The notes under the pieces: model-generated | Database searches by the model: none | Told to the model about the DNA's origin: nothing | The model's input: only the letters and a program-made list of their open reading frames with translations | NCBI RefSeq assembly: GCF_029168945.1 | Contig: NC_083610.1 | Span: 51,043,429-51,107,428 of the forward strand | Source: Cannabis sativa | Lineage: Eukaryota > Streptophyta > Magnoliopsida > Rosales > Cannabaceae | DNA length: 64,000 bases | Direction: 5' to 3' | In this document: piece by piece, positions 48,180 through 61,600 of the stretch | How the letters are laid out: each line of letters opens with the position of its first letter | How positions within the stretch are numbered: the first letter of the stretch is position 1 | Translations under genes and position numbers: made by a program

Positions 48180-50475
48180 ATTAAATGACGCATATGATTA
48201 TAATCCCGAAATTCTATTCCTAATTGATATAAATCCTCAATCTTAGAAATCTCCTACTTGTATGGGCAAGTCAGACTTAGAATTAAATAGTAGTGGCGGT
48301 CCAAGATAGAATTACTCATTATATTTGGTATAAATTTTAAGTCTTTGACTTTAATTTTAGATTCCAAATAGAAATTTTCTTATATTTCTAATTCCAGATA
48401 CAATACAGTTAAACTTTCTCAAGTGTTTAATATCCATCTTTTATTAATGGATTCAAACTGTATGGAATATGAGTTAGGTATTCTGTGACCAGGATCTACT
48501 TGCACTATTCTAAGAATTATTTGATGTAACTAAACCTAAGTCATCAAAAGACACTACCACATTTTTTTAATCTATGGCATTTGTATCTTGTTCATAGTGG
48601 ATTTGACAAGATCGATCTCTGCAAAGAGTTAATATGCTTATATCCAGTGAAAGTAAGTTCATCTCATTCGCAGATGGATGCACATTCAGGGGTGGATATG
48701 AGTTTTTCGTTGTATTCTTAAAACAATAACTCTAGATTATACCTTTTAGCAAGAAATTTGAAATGTTTGAAAAATTTCATTAATTTCTAGCAATGGTTAA
48801 AACCATTAAGGTAAGTAGTTAAAGATCTTGCAAACTGATAGGGGTGGAGAAATAGTTAGTAGATATGCAGTTCAAAGATCATTAATTTGATTTTTGAATT
48901 ATATCCAAACTTACCTCCCCAGAAATTTTGAGTTGCATGTTGATGATTAGTTACTAGTCGTTGCCTAATTCCTTCTATGGTAATACAATTTCAGAATGAT
49001 GTAATGGTTGTATACTTAATGTAAATCATTACTAGATTCATGGATGACCTAATCAAAATCTTAAGAAAAGCTAGAACTGTTAACCATGGTTTCTTAGCTA
49101 TTCTAAGTGATTAGGGGTGGACCATCCCATTGTCAATAGATAAGAAAGTGTTTGTTCAAACAAATACTACTTTTCTAGGATAATGACTAAGTCTGAAAAC
49201 AAGTAGCAAATAAATGAGATATTTTTTCTTGATTCCAAAAGTGTTCTATCATCTTATATAACATATGATGATCCCACTGCCTCTGTTGTCTTGTCACAAC
49301 CAAAGAGGTCAATACCATTTAGTTTTCTTAGACATAATTCACGGTACCTTGTCGTAGTGGGAGAGTTTCTAGGAACTCACCTTCTTATGACTTGGGAGAC
49401 ACTAGTGATTAAAATCCATTGTGAGTTTAAACAAGTAATGGATTGTCAAGATAAGAAACTAAGAAGAAAGCCAATAGAACTATGGTTTAATCCATTCACA
49501 TGGAATAACCTAAAGTTTTCTATTACAAGGACATAAAAGGAAATTTTCGTTTATAAGTCTATTCAATGGACTTAACAAACTTCCTGTTCCTAGTATTATA
49601 GGTTTGAGTTTATCTAAACCAATGGCTTGTGGTATACCTGGTAATTACTTACTCTAATGCAAGCAACTTACTTTAGTAAGATGCTTAAGCATTTTCTTTC
49701 TAATGGCAATCTATAGAAGCTTCACAACTTCTTAGACATAGATTTTATTTATCTAAGGAAAAGTCTCAACTATTCTAGAAAATATAAAGCCATGAAAGAA
49801 TTTCTTATATCAACAGTGAGAGGTCTTAGATATGCTTTTGTATGCCTTAGACCAGACACCTACTGTTGAGTGGGAGTAATGAGTAGGTATCAGATTAATC
49901 CAGGAGAAGAACATTGGAAGACAATCAAGTAAATCTTAAGATTAAGAAGAGGAACTATATGTTAGTCTATAAGGGTGTGTTTAAAACTCTTAGAATACAC
50001 CATATCAGATTTTGAAATTTGCCTTTGTGCTAGTAAATCTTTCTGATAAGATGGTGGTTACTCTGGGGGTGGAATAGTGATTTTGGAGAAGTGTAAAAAC
50101 CTATCTGAAGTCTCTAGTTCTACCAGGAAGGGACTGAATGTTAAAGTTGCAGGAAAGGTACTTATTCAGTCTAAGGAAAGTTCTATACATTTTTGGCATC
50201 ATTCCAAATTGCCTTAAACTACTAGTGTTAATTTCCTGATTAACCAAAAGTAGTTGCCAAAGATATAGAATCCAGTATCCCAAGAGAGTAGACATATAGA
50301 GAGGAATTTCACATTATCAATGATTTTGTGATTAAGGAAGAGTAATAGTGGAGGAAAGGTTGTGGTTAATTCAACCTTTCAGATCCTATTACGAGGAGTT
50401 TACTACTACTACACTTGATTTGTATATCAAGGTGTTGAGATTATTTGAAACGCACTTTTTGTTTTATATTAGTGC
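48180..50475 (+). pseudogene. E4 fossil pol
   Basis: Islands in pol order: WHLYLVHSGFDKID (near 48577), the integrase GGYEFFVV-like region (near 48690), a DRGGE trace (near 48837), PKRSI (near 49300), FKQVMDCQDKK (near 49430) and RNase H remnants (near 50050-50300). Many stops and frame changes. The length is about 2.3 kb against about 3.1 kb in E1. It is collinear with E5 and E6. Confidence 0.78.
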
Positions 50476-50486
50476 AAGTGGGAGTT

Positions 50487-52379
50487 TGTTGGGTTTTATG
50501 CCCTAAATAAAACTCATTTCAATATAATCAGATTTACTTATTAATATAGGTCAGAAATAACATTTAATGTTGCATGGTTCACATGATTTATTTCATGATT
50601 ATATGTACATAATGTATAAATTCATCTGAAACCCTTTTCACATACTTGATCCTGTTTATTGTGTCGTCAACACATTGGAAAGTAAACATGACTATGTGAA
50701 TAAAGTTTCCTAGATTTATCACACATAGGGTTTTACTGATATGATAATCTACAACAGAGTTTACTTGCATTTGGAGAAGTGCTATGTTCTTTCCAGAGCA
50801 TTGGTTAAAGTAAAGCTCAGGTTGGATGCATGGAGTATGCATCGGAAGGGACCGATATTGAACTTTGACTTAGATTTATTAAACTTACCGTAATATCTAT
50901 TCAAGTCAATATCGCCTAGTTGATCCTAAATCAAATGTTCTTAATCCTGTTATGATTAGGCTCAATCTTGAAAGGCTATTCGTGTTCTTTGATTTGTTAG
51001 TTAAGCCTACTTTTAGGTCAGGGTGATACGTACATTTTGGGAACACGGTAGTGCAATTGAGTGGGAGCGCTAGCATAAACATGGAATCTATAGCTTCTAT
51101 CTGGCGAATAGTAAGCAAAGGATGATCTCCATCGAGCTTGACCAAACGAACATAAATGGTGGAGTACTCATTTCACATAAGCTGAAATATCATTTATACG
51201 GGGTCAAGTGTTTTAAGGAATAAATACATTGTAGGGTGTAACGGTAATTTAATCCCTTTACAGTGTAGATCATTCATATAGAGGATCATTGATCACATTA
51301 TGATTATAACAATGGATAACTAATGATGTGTCTATATGGTGGAACATATAGAGCATTCTATATACTGAGAGTGCAATTCTAAGTTCTATGCGTGGATTCA
51401 ACGAAGAATTAATAAGTTAGTGAATTTTAGTGCTAAATTCTTGATCTACTTATTGGAAGCTCGGTTATATAGACCCATGGTCCCCGCACTAGTTGAGATA
51501 ATATTGCTTGTAAGACTCATATAATTGGTTTTGATTAATCAATTATAATTCTCAAATTAGACTATGTCTATTTGTGAATTTTTCACTAAGTAAGGGCGAA
51601 ATTGTAAAGAAAGAGTTTTAGGGGCATATTTGTTAATTATGATACTTTGTATGGTTCAATTAATAAATATGATAAATGACAATATTATTTAATAATTATT
51701 TATAGTTATTAAATAGTTAGAATTGGCATTTAAATGGTTGAATTAGAAAATTGGCGTTTTTGAGAAAATCAGATGCAGAAAAGATAAAACTGCAAAATTG
51801 CAAAAAGTGAGGCCCAAATCCACTATGTAGGGCCGGCCACTTTTGTAGGGTTTTTCCCTCTGATATTTTCATTATTTTAATGCCAAATAATTCAAACCTA
51901 ACCCTAGTGGAATGTTATAAATAGATAGTGAAGGCTTCAGGAAAATTACACTTTTTTCTGACACTTTCTGAATCAGAAAAACCTGAGCCTTCTCTCTCCC
52001 TATCTTTGGCCGAACCCACTCTCTCTCTCTTCCTCTTGAATTTCGAAATCCTTAGTGTATGAGTAGTGCCCACACACAGCAAGTGATACCTCAATCATAG
52101 TGAGGAACATCGTGAAGAAAGACTTTCAGCAAGAAGGAGTTTCAGCATCAAAGATTCAGAGAAAGAGATCTAGGTTCAGATATTGATAATGCTCTGCTAC
52201 AGAAAGGAATCAAGGGCTAGATATCTGAATGGAAGGAGTCATTATATTCCGCTGCACCCAATGTAAGGTTTCTCAAACTTTATATGTGTTTATTTCATCG
52301 TTTTAGAAAGTTCTTATTTAGGATGTTAATAAACATACTTGTCAGTAGATCTAAGATCCTTGTAAAATAATTTCCAATA
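50487..52379 (+). repeat. E4 3' LTR
   Basis: 1893 bp, preceded by polypurine AAGTGGGAGTT (50476-50486) and ending TTCCAATA, followed by AAATA, the right target duplication. The TATA-like box at 51915-51924 has one change (TTATAAATAG). Confidence 0.94.
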
Positions 52380-52384
52380 AAATA

Positions 52385-53916
52385 CACTTATGAAACATCC
52401 TTTACTATATGCTTTACTCATCAAGGGATACTGAAATCTTTACTGTTTTAAAAGTACATCTGAATTAACAGAAGACATATCTCTCATATTTTAAAATATG
52501 TAATTGAGATAATACAGTGTAGACTTTTCTTCAGTGATATAACTTTCTTGGATTTCGAATACACAAAGTTATAATTCTTCTCTGGTAGAGCTTGAATTAT
52601 TATTCAATAATTCCTCCACCCCCAAAGTAAGCACCATCTCATAGAAATCGAAATTAGATGGTGAGATACAAGGATAACTGATACACAGTTCCTTAATATC
52701 TAACATATAGATCACTTTCATAAACCTTTCTTAAATATCTTCTAATGTTCCCTATTTGATTACATCTCAGATAGCTCCCACTCAATAGCAGATGTCTGGT
52801 TAAATAATACTTTTAACCTCTGATTGTTTAGAGAGTTATCTAGTTGTGACTTTTGTATTAGTCTGAAACATTAAGTTAAGACTAAGTCATCAACATAGCA
52901 GACTAGTATTTGAAGTGAAAAATACATGCCAGAGATAAAGTAATCAAAATTAAGATACCATAAAATTTTATGAGGATTAAGAATTCTTGGTTCAAGTCAT
53001 TCGAATGGACTGAACTAGAGTTCTTTATCTTATTCTCATAATTCTGATAAACTATACCTATCCATGTGAATGGTTAGATTTGCTTTTCAGTAGTGTTCTT
53101 AAGTACCTATCACAATTATCAACCTAATGAAGATGGGTATAGAACTTTAAAATTCTCCCACTCAATTAAGGTAGTGTGAAACTTTAACAAAGAACTTTCA
53201 AAGGTATCAAACTTTTACTTACAACAGTAAAAACGAAATGGAACATACAATCAAGATCAAGAATTTATATTGACAATAGCTGACTCATTATATTACTTCC
53301 ATGTTTAAAGAAGATATGTGTTACATAGGGAATTGTGGAATGGACTCCACCCCTAAGAATATACATATAGGGTACTATGGATAACCTCCACCCCTAAGTA
53401 TATAGAGATTATGATCCACCTTTAAAGGTTGTAAAGATCGTGATTCTCTTAGTGTGATAGAGTTTATGTGGAGTTGAATACTATCCAGAGTTCATTAGAT
53501 ATAAAAGATCGTTGAACTGCATAGTTTTCTTAACTTTTCTCCACCCCTATCAGATCATAAGATCCTTTTATTAAACAAATTCTTAATAATTGTATGAGAA
53601 TTAACAATTATTAATAAACATAGAAATAGTTTCTAGTGTTTATTTAATATAACTCTATGAAGAGTTGTAAATATTATAGAATTTGCATCAATAATAAAAA
53701 CACTTACACATACAAACATATAAATATAATGTGGTAATAATTGATGAAGATAAATTAAATGAAGCTCATTCTCATAAATTGCAATATTGATTTCGAAAAT
53801 AAAAGAAATTTTATTAATAATAAAAAAAAAAAAATGTATTGCAATAATATGAGAAAAACAGGAACAAATATCCCTAACTAAAATTTGAAATCCAAATTGT
53901 CTTTAAACTAAAACAA
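52385..53916 (-). pseudogene. E3 fossil pol
   Basis: In element sense this follows gag and ends at 42297 beyond E4. It is AT-rich with no frame. Traces homologous to E2 include the SDRG region near 53545 and the RNase H-side AGACATCTGCTATTGAGTGGGAG near 52775. It is shorter than the E4 fossil pol, so E2 and E3 share a distinct deletion history. Confidence 0.65.
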
Positions 53917-54961
53917 TTAATTCAACAATAAATTGAAGAGCTTCATCTTCATCTGGACGATTTCACCCTTTGGTCCAGCTTTCTGATCCAACTCAATTGA
54001 GTTCAAGTAGCTTGGCCTATAAGAAGAAGAAAACAAATAAACAAAGTTTAGTCCAGAATCATAAATCCAATTGGATAATAATTCACTAAAACTCTTAAAG
54101 TTTATAAATGGAAATACCTTGTTTCTTTGTAAGAAGTTTAGGACACTGGGGTTTCCAATGACCTTTCTCATTGCAGTGGAAACACTTTCCTTTAAGTGTA
54201 GCATCACCAGAAGGAACAGCCTTTTTTTATTCTTCATGGCTTTTGTTCGCTTCTTGGTGTTCTTCCACTTCTTCTTCGATTTGGGCTTCGAAGCAAAGGC
54301 AACATTTGCTTCAGGTTTCATCGTCCCATTACCATTCCCAGGATTGTGAGGTTTACTCCCTTTCTTCTTGGGTCCTCCAATCAAATTTTCATAAGTTTGA
54401 AGGTCATTGACTAATTCATGAAAGTCAATTTCCTTCTTATTCATGACATAATTTGATGTGTATGGTAGAAATGCTGGAGTCAGGCTATTCAAGATAAGAC
54501 TTACTTGAGTAGCACTGTCCATTTCAGCACCATGATCCTGGGCTTCTTGAAAATAACTTGACATGAGGAGAACATGGTCACGCACGTTTTGATGAGGTTC
54601 CATCCGTGCATTAATGTACTTCTTAGTCGCATCAAAGCGTGACTGAAGTGATGCCTTACCGAATAGCTCATTTAACTTCGTCATAACTTCAGCAGCCTTC
54701 TCGGTTTTAGAAAACCGAGTTTTGAGGGTGTCAACCATGCTAGAAAGCATAAAGTATAGAGCTTTGTCATTTGCTTTCTGCCAACGCTCATACTTTTCTT
54801 TCACAGCTTTGGATGCATTATCCCCATGCACTTCAAGTGACGGCTCAGTAAACAAACAAGGCACTTTCTCCTATGAGAGCAATATTAATGTTCTCATTCC
54901 ATTTATTAAAGTTAGATCCATTCAGCTTGTTTTCAGTCAACAGTGATAACATGGGATTCAT
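53917..54961 (-). pseudogene. E3 gag with CCHC knuckle and protease remnant
   Basis: The gag start is ATG at 54961 (MNPMLSLLTENKLNGSNF). A one-base loss near 54865 shifts into the long frame beginning at 54864. Blocks: YFMLSSMVDTLKTRF, VRDHVLLMSSYFQEAQ, VSLILNSLTPAFLPY, then a basic region. At an A7 run (54232-54238) the CCHC knuckle (CFHCNEKGHWKPQC) moves to another frame, but a protease-like WIYDSGLNFVY returns to the first frame. Gag encapsidates element RNA in the family; two frame breaks probably disable this copy. Confidence 0.88.
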
Positions 54962-57900
54962 TTTGGTAAACAGGATACTACAAAATAATAGAAATCAACA
55001 AATAGAAATTAATAATGGTTTAGCACACAAAATCAATTCAGAAATTATAAGCACATAGCAATTAGGAATGATATGAGAAAATACTTAAAAAATTCAATCC
55101 TAAATAATTTCCAAGGTTTTTCAACAAACTGATATCAGTGTCCCGTTTAGGCGAGAGTCAAAGCTACCATCCATTGAATAGAGTTGTCAGCTCATCTAAA
55201 ATGTTAAACATTATAGCAACCTTTTATTCGATCAAGATTGGAATCCAGCGTTGTCCCGTTTAGGCGAGAGTCAAGGCTATTCTATCTTATGAGCTTCTAC
55301 CATTGTTTCGCAATTTGCAAGTCAAATATGGTCGCCACCATTAGGGTGATCTATACCATATAAAACACTTACAAACCACTTATCATGCGAGATTAAACGG
55401 TGCGAAATTGCTAATGAACGTTCCTCCATTAGGGAGGATTACTCACTAAAACAAACGCGGTGTAAAACCCACAATGGAGATCGAATATCTTAATAATAAT
55501 AAAGCTCATTCTTTAAAATGTATTTTCTTTATTATTCTAATAAATAAATTCTCATTAAATTCTAAATTAAGAATTAAAATTCAAAAATAAGAATTTAATA
55601 TAATATTTATAAAATTATACTTAGATGGTGATTGAAATAAAATAAATTATTTCCATCTTAGTAATAATCTTAAATATAAATATTAAGGAAATTAATTTAA
55701 GTTGAATTAAATTAAATAATTAGCAACTTAAAAATTTCCTTTGAGAATATATTTATTGAATTTCGAAAAATTAAGTATATATTAAAAAATATACAATTTT
55801 CGAAAAATAATAATAAAAATAGAAAAGAAATACTTCAAGCAAAAATATCACCTATCTAGATTTTCTTTTGACTAGTTAATTCAATTTCTAATAATATATA
55901 TATATATATATTAAATTCATTTATTTTAAATTAATCAATTAAATGAAAAAATCATTGATTGAAGTTGGCCCAAGAATTAATTAAAATAAATAATTAATTT
56001 ACAACTCAATCTATTTTTCAAAATAAAAAATTCGAAAAATATTGCATAAATAAAATGCAATTTTCGAAATTGATTAATAAAATAAAGAAATATATATATT
56101 TTGAAAATTATTTAAATTTAAGTTGAAAAATTAAATTTCAACTTAAAAATAATTTTTCTATTTAATTAAGTGTCATGAAAAATCAATAAATATTTAAGTA
56201 TCATGATGAAAATCAACTTAGATATTTAGATTTTTCAAGTTAATTAAATGTATTAAATTCAAGAAATAAATAATTAAGTGAAGAGAAGGCTTAATTATTA
56301 ATTTCTATTTAATACTAGGAAAAATATACTTAATAAAATTGTACCAAAATTAATTATTTAAATAATAAATTTCACAAAGTATAATATTTTCCTATTTAAA
56401 TATTAGAAATAATAAGTAGTCTAAAAATTACTATCTAGAAAATATCTTATTTGACTAAGTATCTTTTCAAAAAAAAAATTGAAAAATATCTAATTTGAGT
56501 TAGATAGAAAAAATCTAAAACTTAAATAATTTCACATTTAGATTTAATTAAATATCAAAAATTAAGTTGTAACCACTTAATTTGATGATATCTTTTTAAG
56601 TTAATATTCGAAAAGATATTAACCTAAAAAATATCTAAAATATTCCATTTTAAGTTAATATTCGAAAAGATATTAACTTAAAAAATATCTTAAGAATGTT
56701 TAATAACTAATGCTTAGGATTCCTCAACTTGATTTAAAATTTAAATCAAATATTCAAATTTAAGTTAGATAAGAAAAATCAGTTGATACAACTAATTTAT
56801 AACTTAAATAGGAATATTTAATTAAAATAAGCTCCAGAAAGAATCTTAGTTAGTTAAAATTCTATATTTAATTAAATACAAGAAAAATACAAATAGTTTG
56901 TCTAGAAATAATATCTAAACTAAAAGTATTTTTCTTAAAATTAACTTTAAAATATTAAAATGAAAATAAATTTCATATATTTTAAAAGTTAATTATGTTG
57001 CTAATTCAATTTTATTAGGTCAAACTAATATAATTAACCTAGTACAGTTATTCAAATCAGGCAAATGGGCTTTCACAATTGGGGTAGTTCATGTGAGGGA
57101 GTGCTGGGTTCAGTATGTCGTACCCACTTCTATGGCTCCCAACTCTCACACAAGGCCCAAAAGAGAGGAATTTAACCTTAAAATAAATAACTGTTATTAA
57201 TTGAATAGGTCCAATAACTAGATGGACCTAAATAAAATCTATCATGGTGTGACATTTTATTTAGCAACAACCTATATGCATCTATATAATAAAATAAACA
57301 CATAGGCTCACACAGGTACACACTTGGATGGATCCTATCATGTTGCTAGGTCATACACAGATGAAAGAAGATTGTAAAATATACCTGTTACAAATTATTA
57401 ACTTGACCAAGGGAGCCATCAGATCATTAGATCTGGCAAAAAGTAACTATGGCTATTTGCAATCAAGTAATAATAGGTTTTAAAAAACTTACATACAAGC
57501 TAAAACCACAAACTCCTGCAACAAGGTTAGCTGGATAGTTGGAAGTAGGATTTATTTAATTTTAAATAAATAATTTCGAAAAAATAATTAAATAAATAAA
57601 AAAAATAAATATTTTAATTTTCGAAAAATAAAATTTAAAAAAATATTTTTAATTTCGAAAATAAAATAAAAAAAATAATAAATTTAAATTTCGAAATTAT
57701 TTAAAAAATAAATATTTAAAATTAAACCTACTATTTTGAAAAATTAGGTTTCAACCAACCTAAATATCATTTCAAAAAATTTGCTAACTACTTTTAAAAA
57801 TTAAATGTTATTTTAAAAATAAAAATTAAATAAAATTAGAAAAGGTAAATGAAATATCTTTTCAGATTTTAAATTTAATTTAAATAAATAAAATAACAAA

Positions 57901-58587
57901 ATTTAAAAGTTAGCAAAATATCTTACATCTATTTAAAATTACATGATTATAGTTATCTTATTTTAAATTTAAATAAGGTCAAATTATTTAAAAAGATTTA
58001 ATTTAAAAAATAGTTAAAATCTGACCTTAAATTTAAAAATAAGATAAGACTTAATCAAATTTAAAAATAAGATAGATAATTAAGCAATAAGATAGATATT
58101 TACTATTTTAAAATTCAAATTACACTAATATCTTGAATTAAATTTAAAAAAATATTAAATTAATTCATAATGATAATTAGAATTGAATTAGGAATAGTAA
58201 ATATATAAATACAAAACTACACAAAAAATCGGAAGTTAATTCCATGAAAAAGCATGAAAAAACGAAGAAAAACGAAAAATTTGTGAGTTGTACGGACAGT
58301 TTTCGCGATCGCATGAAAATTTCAGCACAACTCTGATTTTTCCGAATCTTCAAAAAATCATAACTAATTCAAATTAAATCGAAATTGAGTTCTGTAAAAA
58401 AGTAACTTGCTTAATTTTTTCCATACTATCCAATAAAAATAATTCCAGAAACAGAATCGCAATTATTTTTCACGAAAATTTACAAACATCAATCAATCAT
58501 CAAATAACACTCAATACAACATGATACCATCCAAAAACAAACAAACAATCGTTTTAAAGTCCAAATTTCATGTAAGTAAATCAATTA
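54962..58587 (-). other. E3 leader
   Basis: 3.6 kb, AT-rich, no gene. It has a single leader module (about 55130-55490) with motif copies at 55141-55156 and 55254-55269, hairpin CTAATG...CATTAG near 55410-55432, the conserved GTACCCAC block near 57120, and a GCGATCGC palindrome at 58305-58312. Confidence 0.78.
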
Positions 58588-58604
58588 CCATGGCTCTGAG
58601 GCTA
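58588..58604 (-). other. E3 primer-binding site
   Basis: On the minus strand TAGCCTCAGAGCCATGG follows the LTR after two bases; it is an initiator-Met type site with several changes. Confidence 0.75.
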
Positions 58605-58606
58605 GT

Positions 58607-61600
58607 TGTTGGAAATTTATTTTACCAGGATCTTAGATCTACTCACAAGTATGTTGTTTAAACACCCTAAATATGAACTTTCTAAAACGATAAATTAAAC
58701 ACATATAAAGTTAAGAAAACCTTACATTGATGCAGCGGAATTAATGTCTCCTTCCACTCAGATCTCTAACCCTTGTATCCTTTCTGTAGCAGAGTATAAT
58801 CAAGATCTCAGCCCGAATGTCCTTCTTCTTCAAGTTTGATCCTTCACAGTCTTCCAATCTATGATTGAGTTACTGCTTGCTGTGTGTGGGCACTCACTCT
58901 TTCACTAGGGTCACGAAATTGATGAAGGGAAAAGAGAGGGATGATTTCGGCCAGGTATAGAAAGTGGGGAAGGCTCAGTTTTTCTGAAGAGAGAAATTTC
59001 TGTCAGATTACTAATGAAAGCATGTATTGTGACTGAGCCGTCACTTTCTATTTATAGGCAACTACTAGGTTTAGGTTAGGAATTATTTGGCATTAAAATA
59101 ATGAAAATATTAATTTGAAATCCCACATTAAGTGGCCGGCCATAGTGTTATAATGGGCCTCACTTGATTTTGCAGTTTTATCAAATTTTATCTCTATTTT
59201 CTCAAAAACGCCAATTTTCCAATTCTAACCTTTTAAATGCCAAAACTAATTATTTAATAACTAAAATAGATTATTAAATAATATTGTCATTTAATTTAAT
59301 TAATAATTAGACATATAAAGTCCATTAATAAATAAATAAACCTAGAAACTCTTTTCTTTACAATTTCACCCCTGCTTAGTGAAAATTCATAAAATTAGAC
59401 ATAGTCTAACTTTAGAATTATAATTGATCAATCACGATTCAATTAATGAGTCTTACAAGACGAATGTTCTCAACTAGAATGGGGACCATGGATCTATATG
59501 CTGAGCTTCCAATAAGTGAACCAAATTTACCAAGTAAATTCTGTTGGAAATTATTTTACCAGGATCTTAGATCTACTCACAAGTATGTTTATTAACACCC
59601 TAAATATGAACTTTCTAAAACGATGAAATAAACACATATAAAGTTTAGGAAACCTTACATTGGGTGCAGCGGAATATAATGACTCCTTCCGTTCAAATAT
59701 CTAGCCCTTGATTCCTTTCTGTAGCAGAGCATTATCAATATCTGAACCTGGATCTCTTTCTCTGAATCTTTGATGCTGAAACCTCCTTCTTGCTGAAAGT
59801 CTTTCTTCACGATCTTCCTCACTATGATTGAGGTATCACTTGCTGTGTGTGGGCACTACTCATACACTAAGGATTTCGAAATTCAAGAGGAAGAGAGAGA
59901 GAGTGGGTTCGGCCAAAGATAGGGAGAGAGAAGGCTCAGGTTTTTCTGATTCAAAAAGTGTCAGAAAAAAGTGTGTGATTTTCCTGAAGCCTTCACTATC
60001 TATTTATAGCATTCCACTAGGGTTAGGTTTGAATTATTTGGCATTAAAATAATGAAAATATCAGAGGGGAAAACCCTACAAAATTGGCCGGCCCTACATA
60101 GTAGATTTGGGCCTCACTTTTTGCAATTTTGCAGTTTTATCTTTTCTGCATCTTATTTTCTCAAAAACGCCAATTTTCTAATTCAACCATTTAAATGCCA
60201 ATTCTAACTATTTAATAACTATAAATAATTATTAAATAATATTGTCATTTATCATATTTATTAATTGAACCATACAAAGTATCATAATTAACAAATATGC
60301 CCCTAAAACTCTTTCTTTACAATTTCGCCCTTACTTAGTGAAAAATTCACAAATAGACATAGTCTAATTTGAGAATTATAATTGATTAATCAAAACCAAT
60401 TATATGAGTCTTACAAGCAATATTATCTCAACTAGTGCGGGGACCATGGGTCTATATAACCGAGCTTCCAATAAGTAGATAAAGAATTTAGCACTAAAAT
60501 TCACTAACTTATTAATTCTTCGTTGAATCCACGCATAGAACTTAGAATTGCACTCTCAGTATATAGAATTCTATATATGTTCCACCATATAGACACATCA
60601 TTAGTTATCCATTGTTATAATCCTAATGTGATCAATGATCCTCTATATGAATGATCTACACTGTAAAGGGATTAGATTACCGTAACACCCTACTATGTAT
60701 TTTATCCTTAAAACACTTGACCCCGTATAAATGATATTTCAACTTATGTGAAATGAGTACTCCACCATTTATGTTCGTTTGGTCAAGCTCGAAGGAGATC
60801 ATCATTTGCTTACTATTCGCCAGATAGAAGCTATAGATTCCATGTTTATGATAGCACTCCCACTCAATTGCACTACCGTGTTCCCAAAATGTACGTATCA
60901 CCCTGACCTAAAAGTAGGCTTAACTAACAAATCAAAGAACACGAATAGCCTTTCAAGATTGAGCCTAATCATAACAGGATTAAGAACATTTGATCTAGGA
61001 TCAACTAGGCGATATTGACTTGAACAGATACTACGGTAAGTTTAATAAATCTAAGTCAAAGTTCAATATCGGTCCCTTCCGATGCATACTCCATGCATCC
61101 AACCTGAGCTTTACTTTAACCAATGCTCTGGAAAGAACATAGCACTTCTCCAAATGCAAGTAAACTCTGTTGTAGATTATCATATCAGTAAAACCATATG
61201 TCTGATAAATCTAGGAAACTTTATTCACATAGTCATGTTTACTTTCCAATGTGTTGACGGCACAATAAACAGGATCAAGTATGTGAAAAGGGTTTCAGAT
61301 GAATTCATACATTATGTACGTATAATCATGAAATAAATCATGTGAACCATGCAACATTAAATGTTATTTCTGATCTATATTAATAAGTAAATCTGATTAT
61401 ATTGAAATGAGTTTTATTTAGGGCATAAAACCCAACAAATTCCTACTTATTAATTCTTCGTTGAATCCACTCTTAGAACTTAGAATTGCACTCTCAGACT
61501 TATATACAGCATATTGTATGTTCCACGATATCAATATACTATCTCATTTAACCATTGTTATAATCTTATTGTGATTTAAAGATCCTCTATATAGATGATC

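Larger units (their letters stand above)
42298..52379 (+). mobile_element. Copia element E4, complete non-coding (LARD-like) element
   Basis: This 10.08-kb element has both LTRs (42298-44188 and 50487-52379), primer site, polypurine tract (50476-50486) and TSD AAATA (42293-42297, 52380-52384). It has no gag and no open pol. The interior is a 4-kb leader with two modules and a fossil pol. All cis signals needed for mobilisation are kept, so it probably moved with proteins from a relative such as an intact E1-type element (inference). The LTRs differ at about 30 sites by eye. Confidence 0.95.

Noticed and set aside
7046..55272. CRISPR-like array from the repeated CTCTCGCCTAAACGGGA motif
   Set aside because: There are only two copies per element leader, spacing is fixed by element homology, and this is a plant retrotransposon context.
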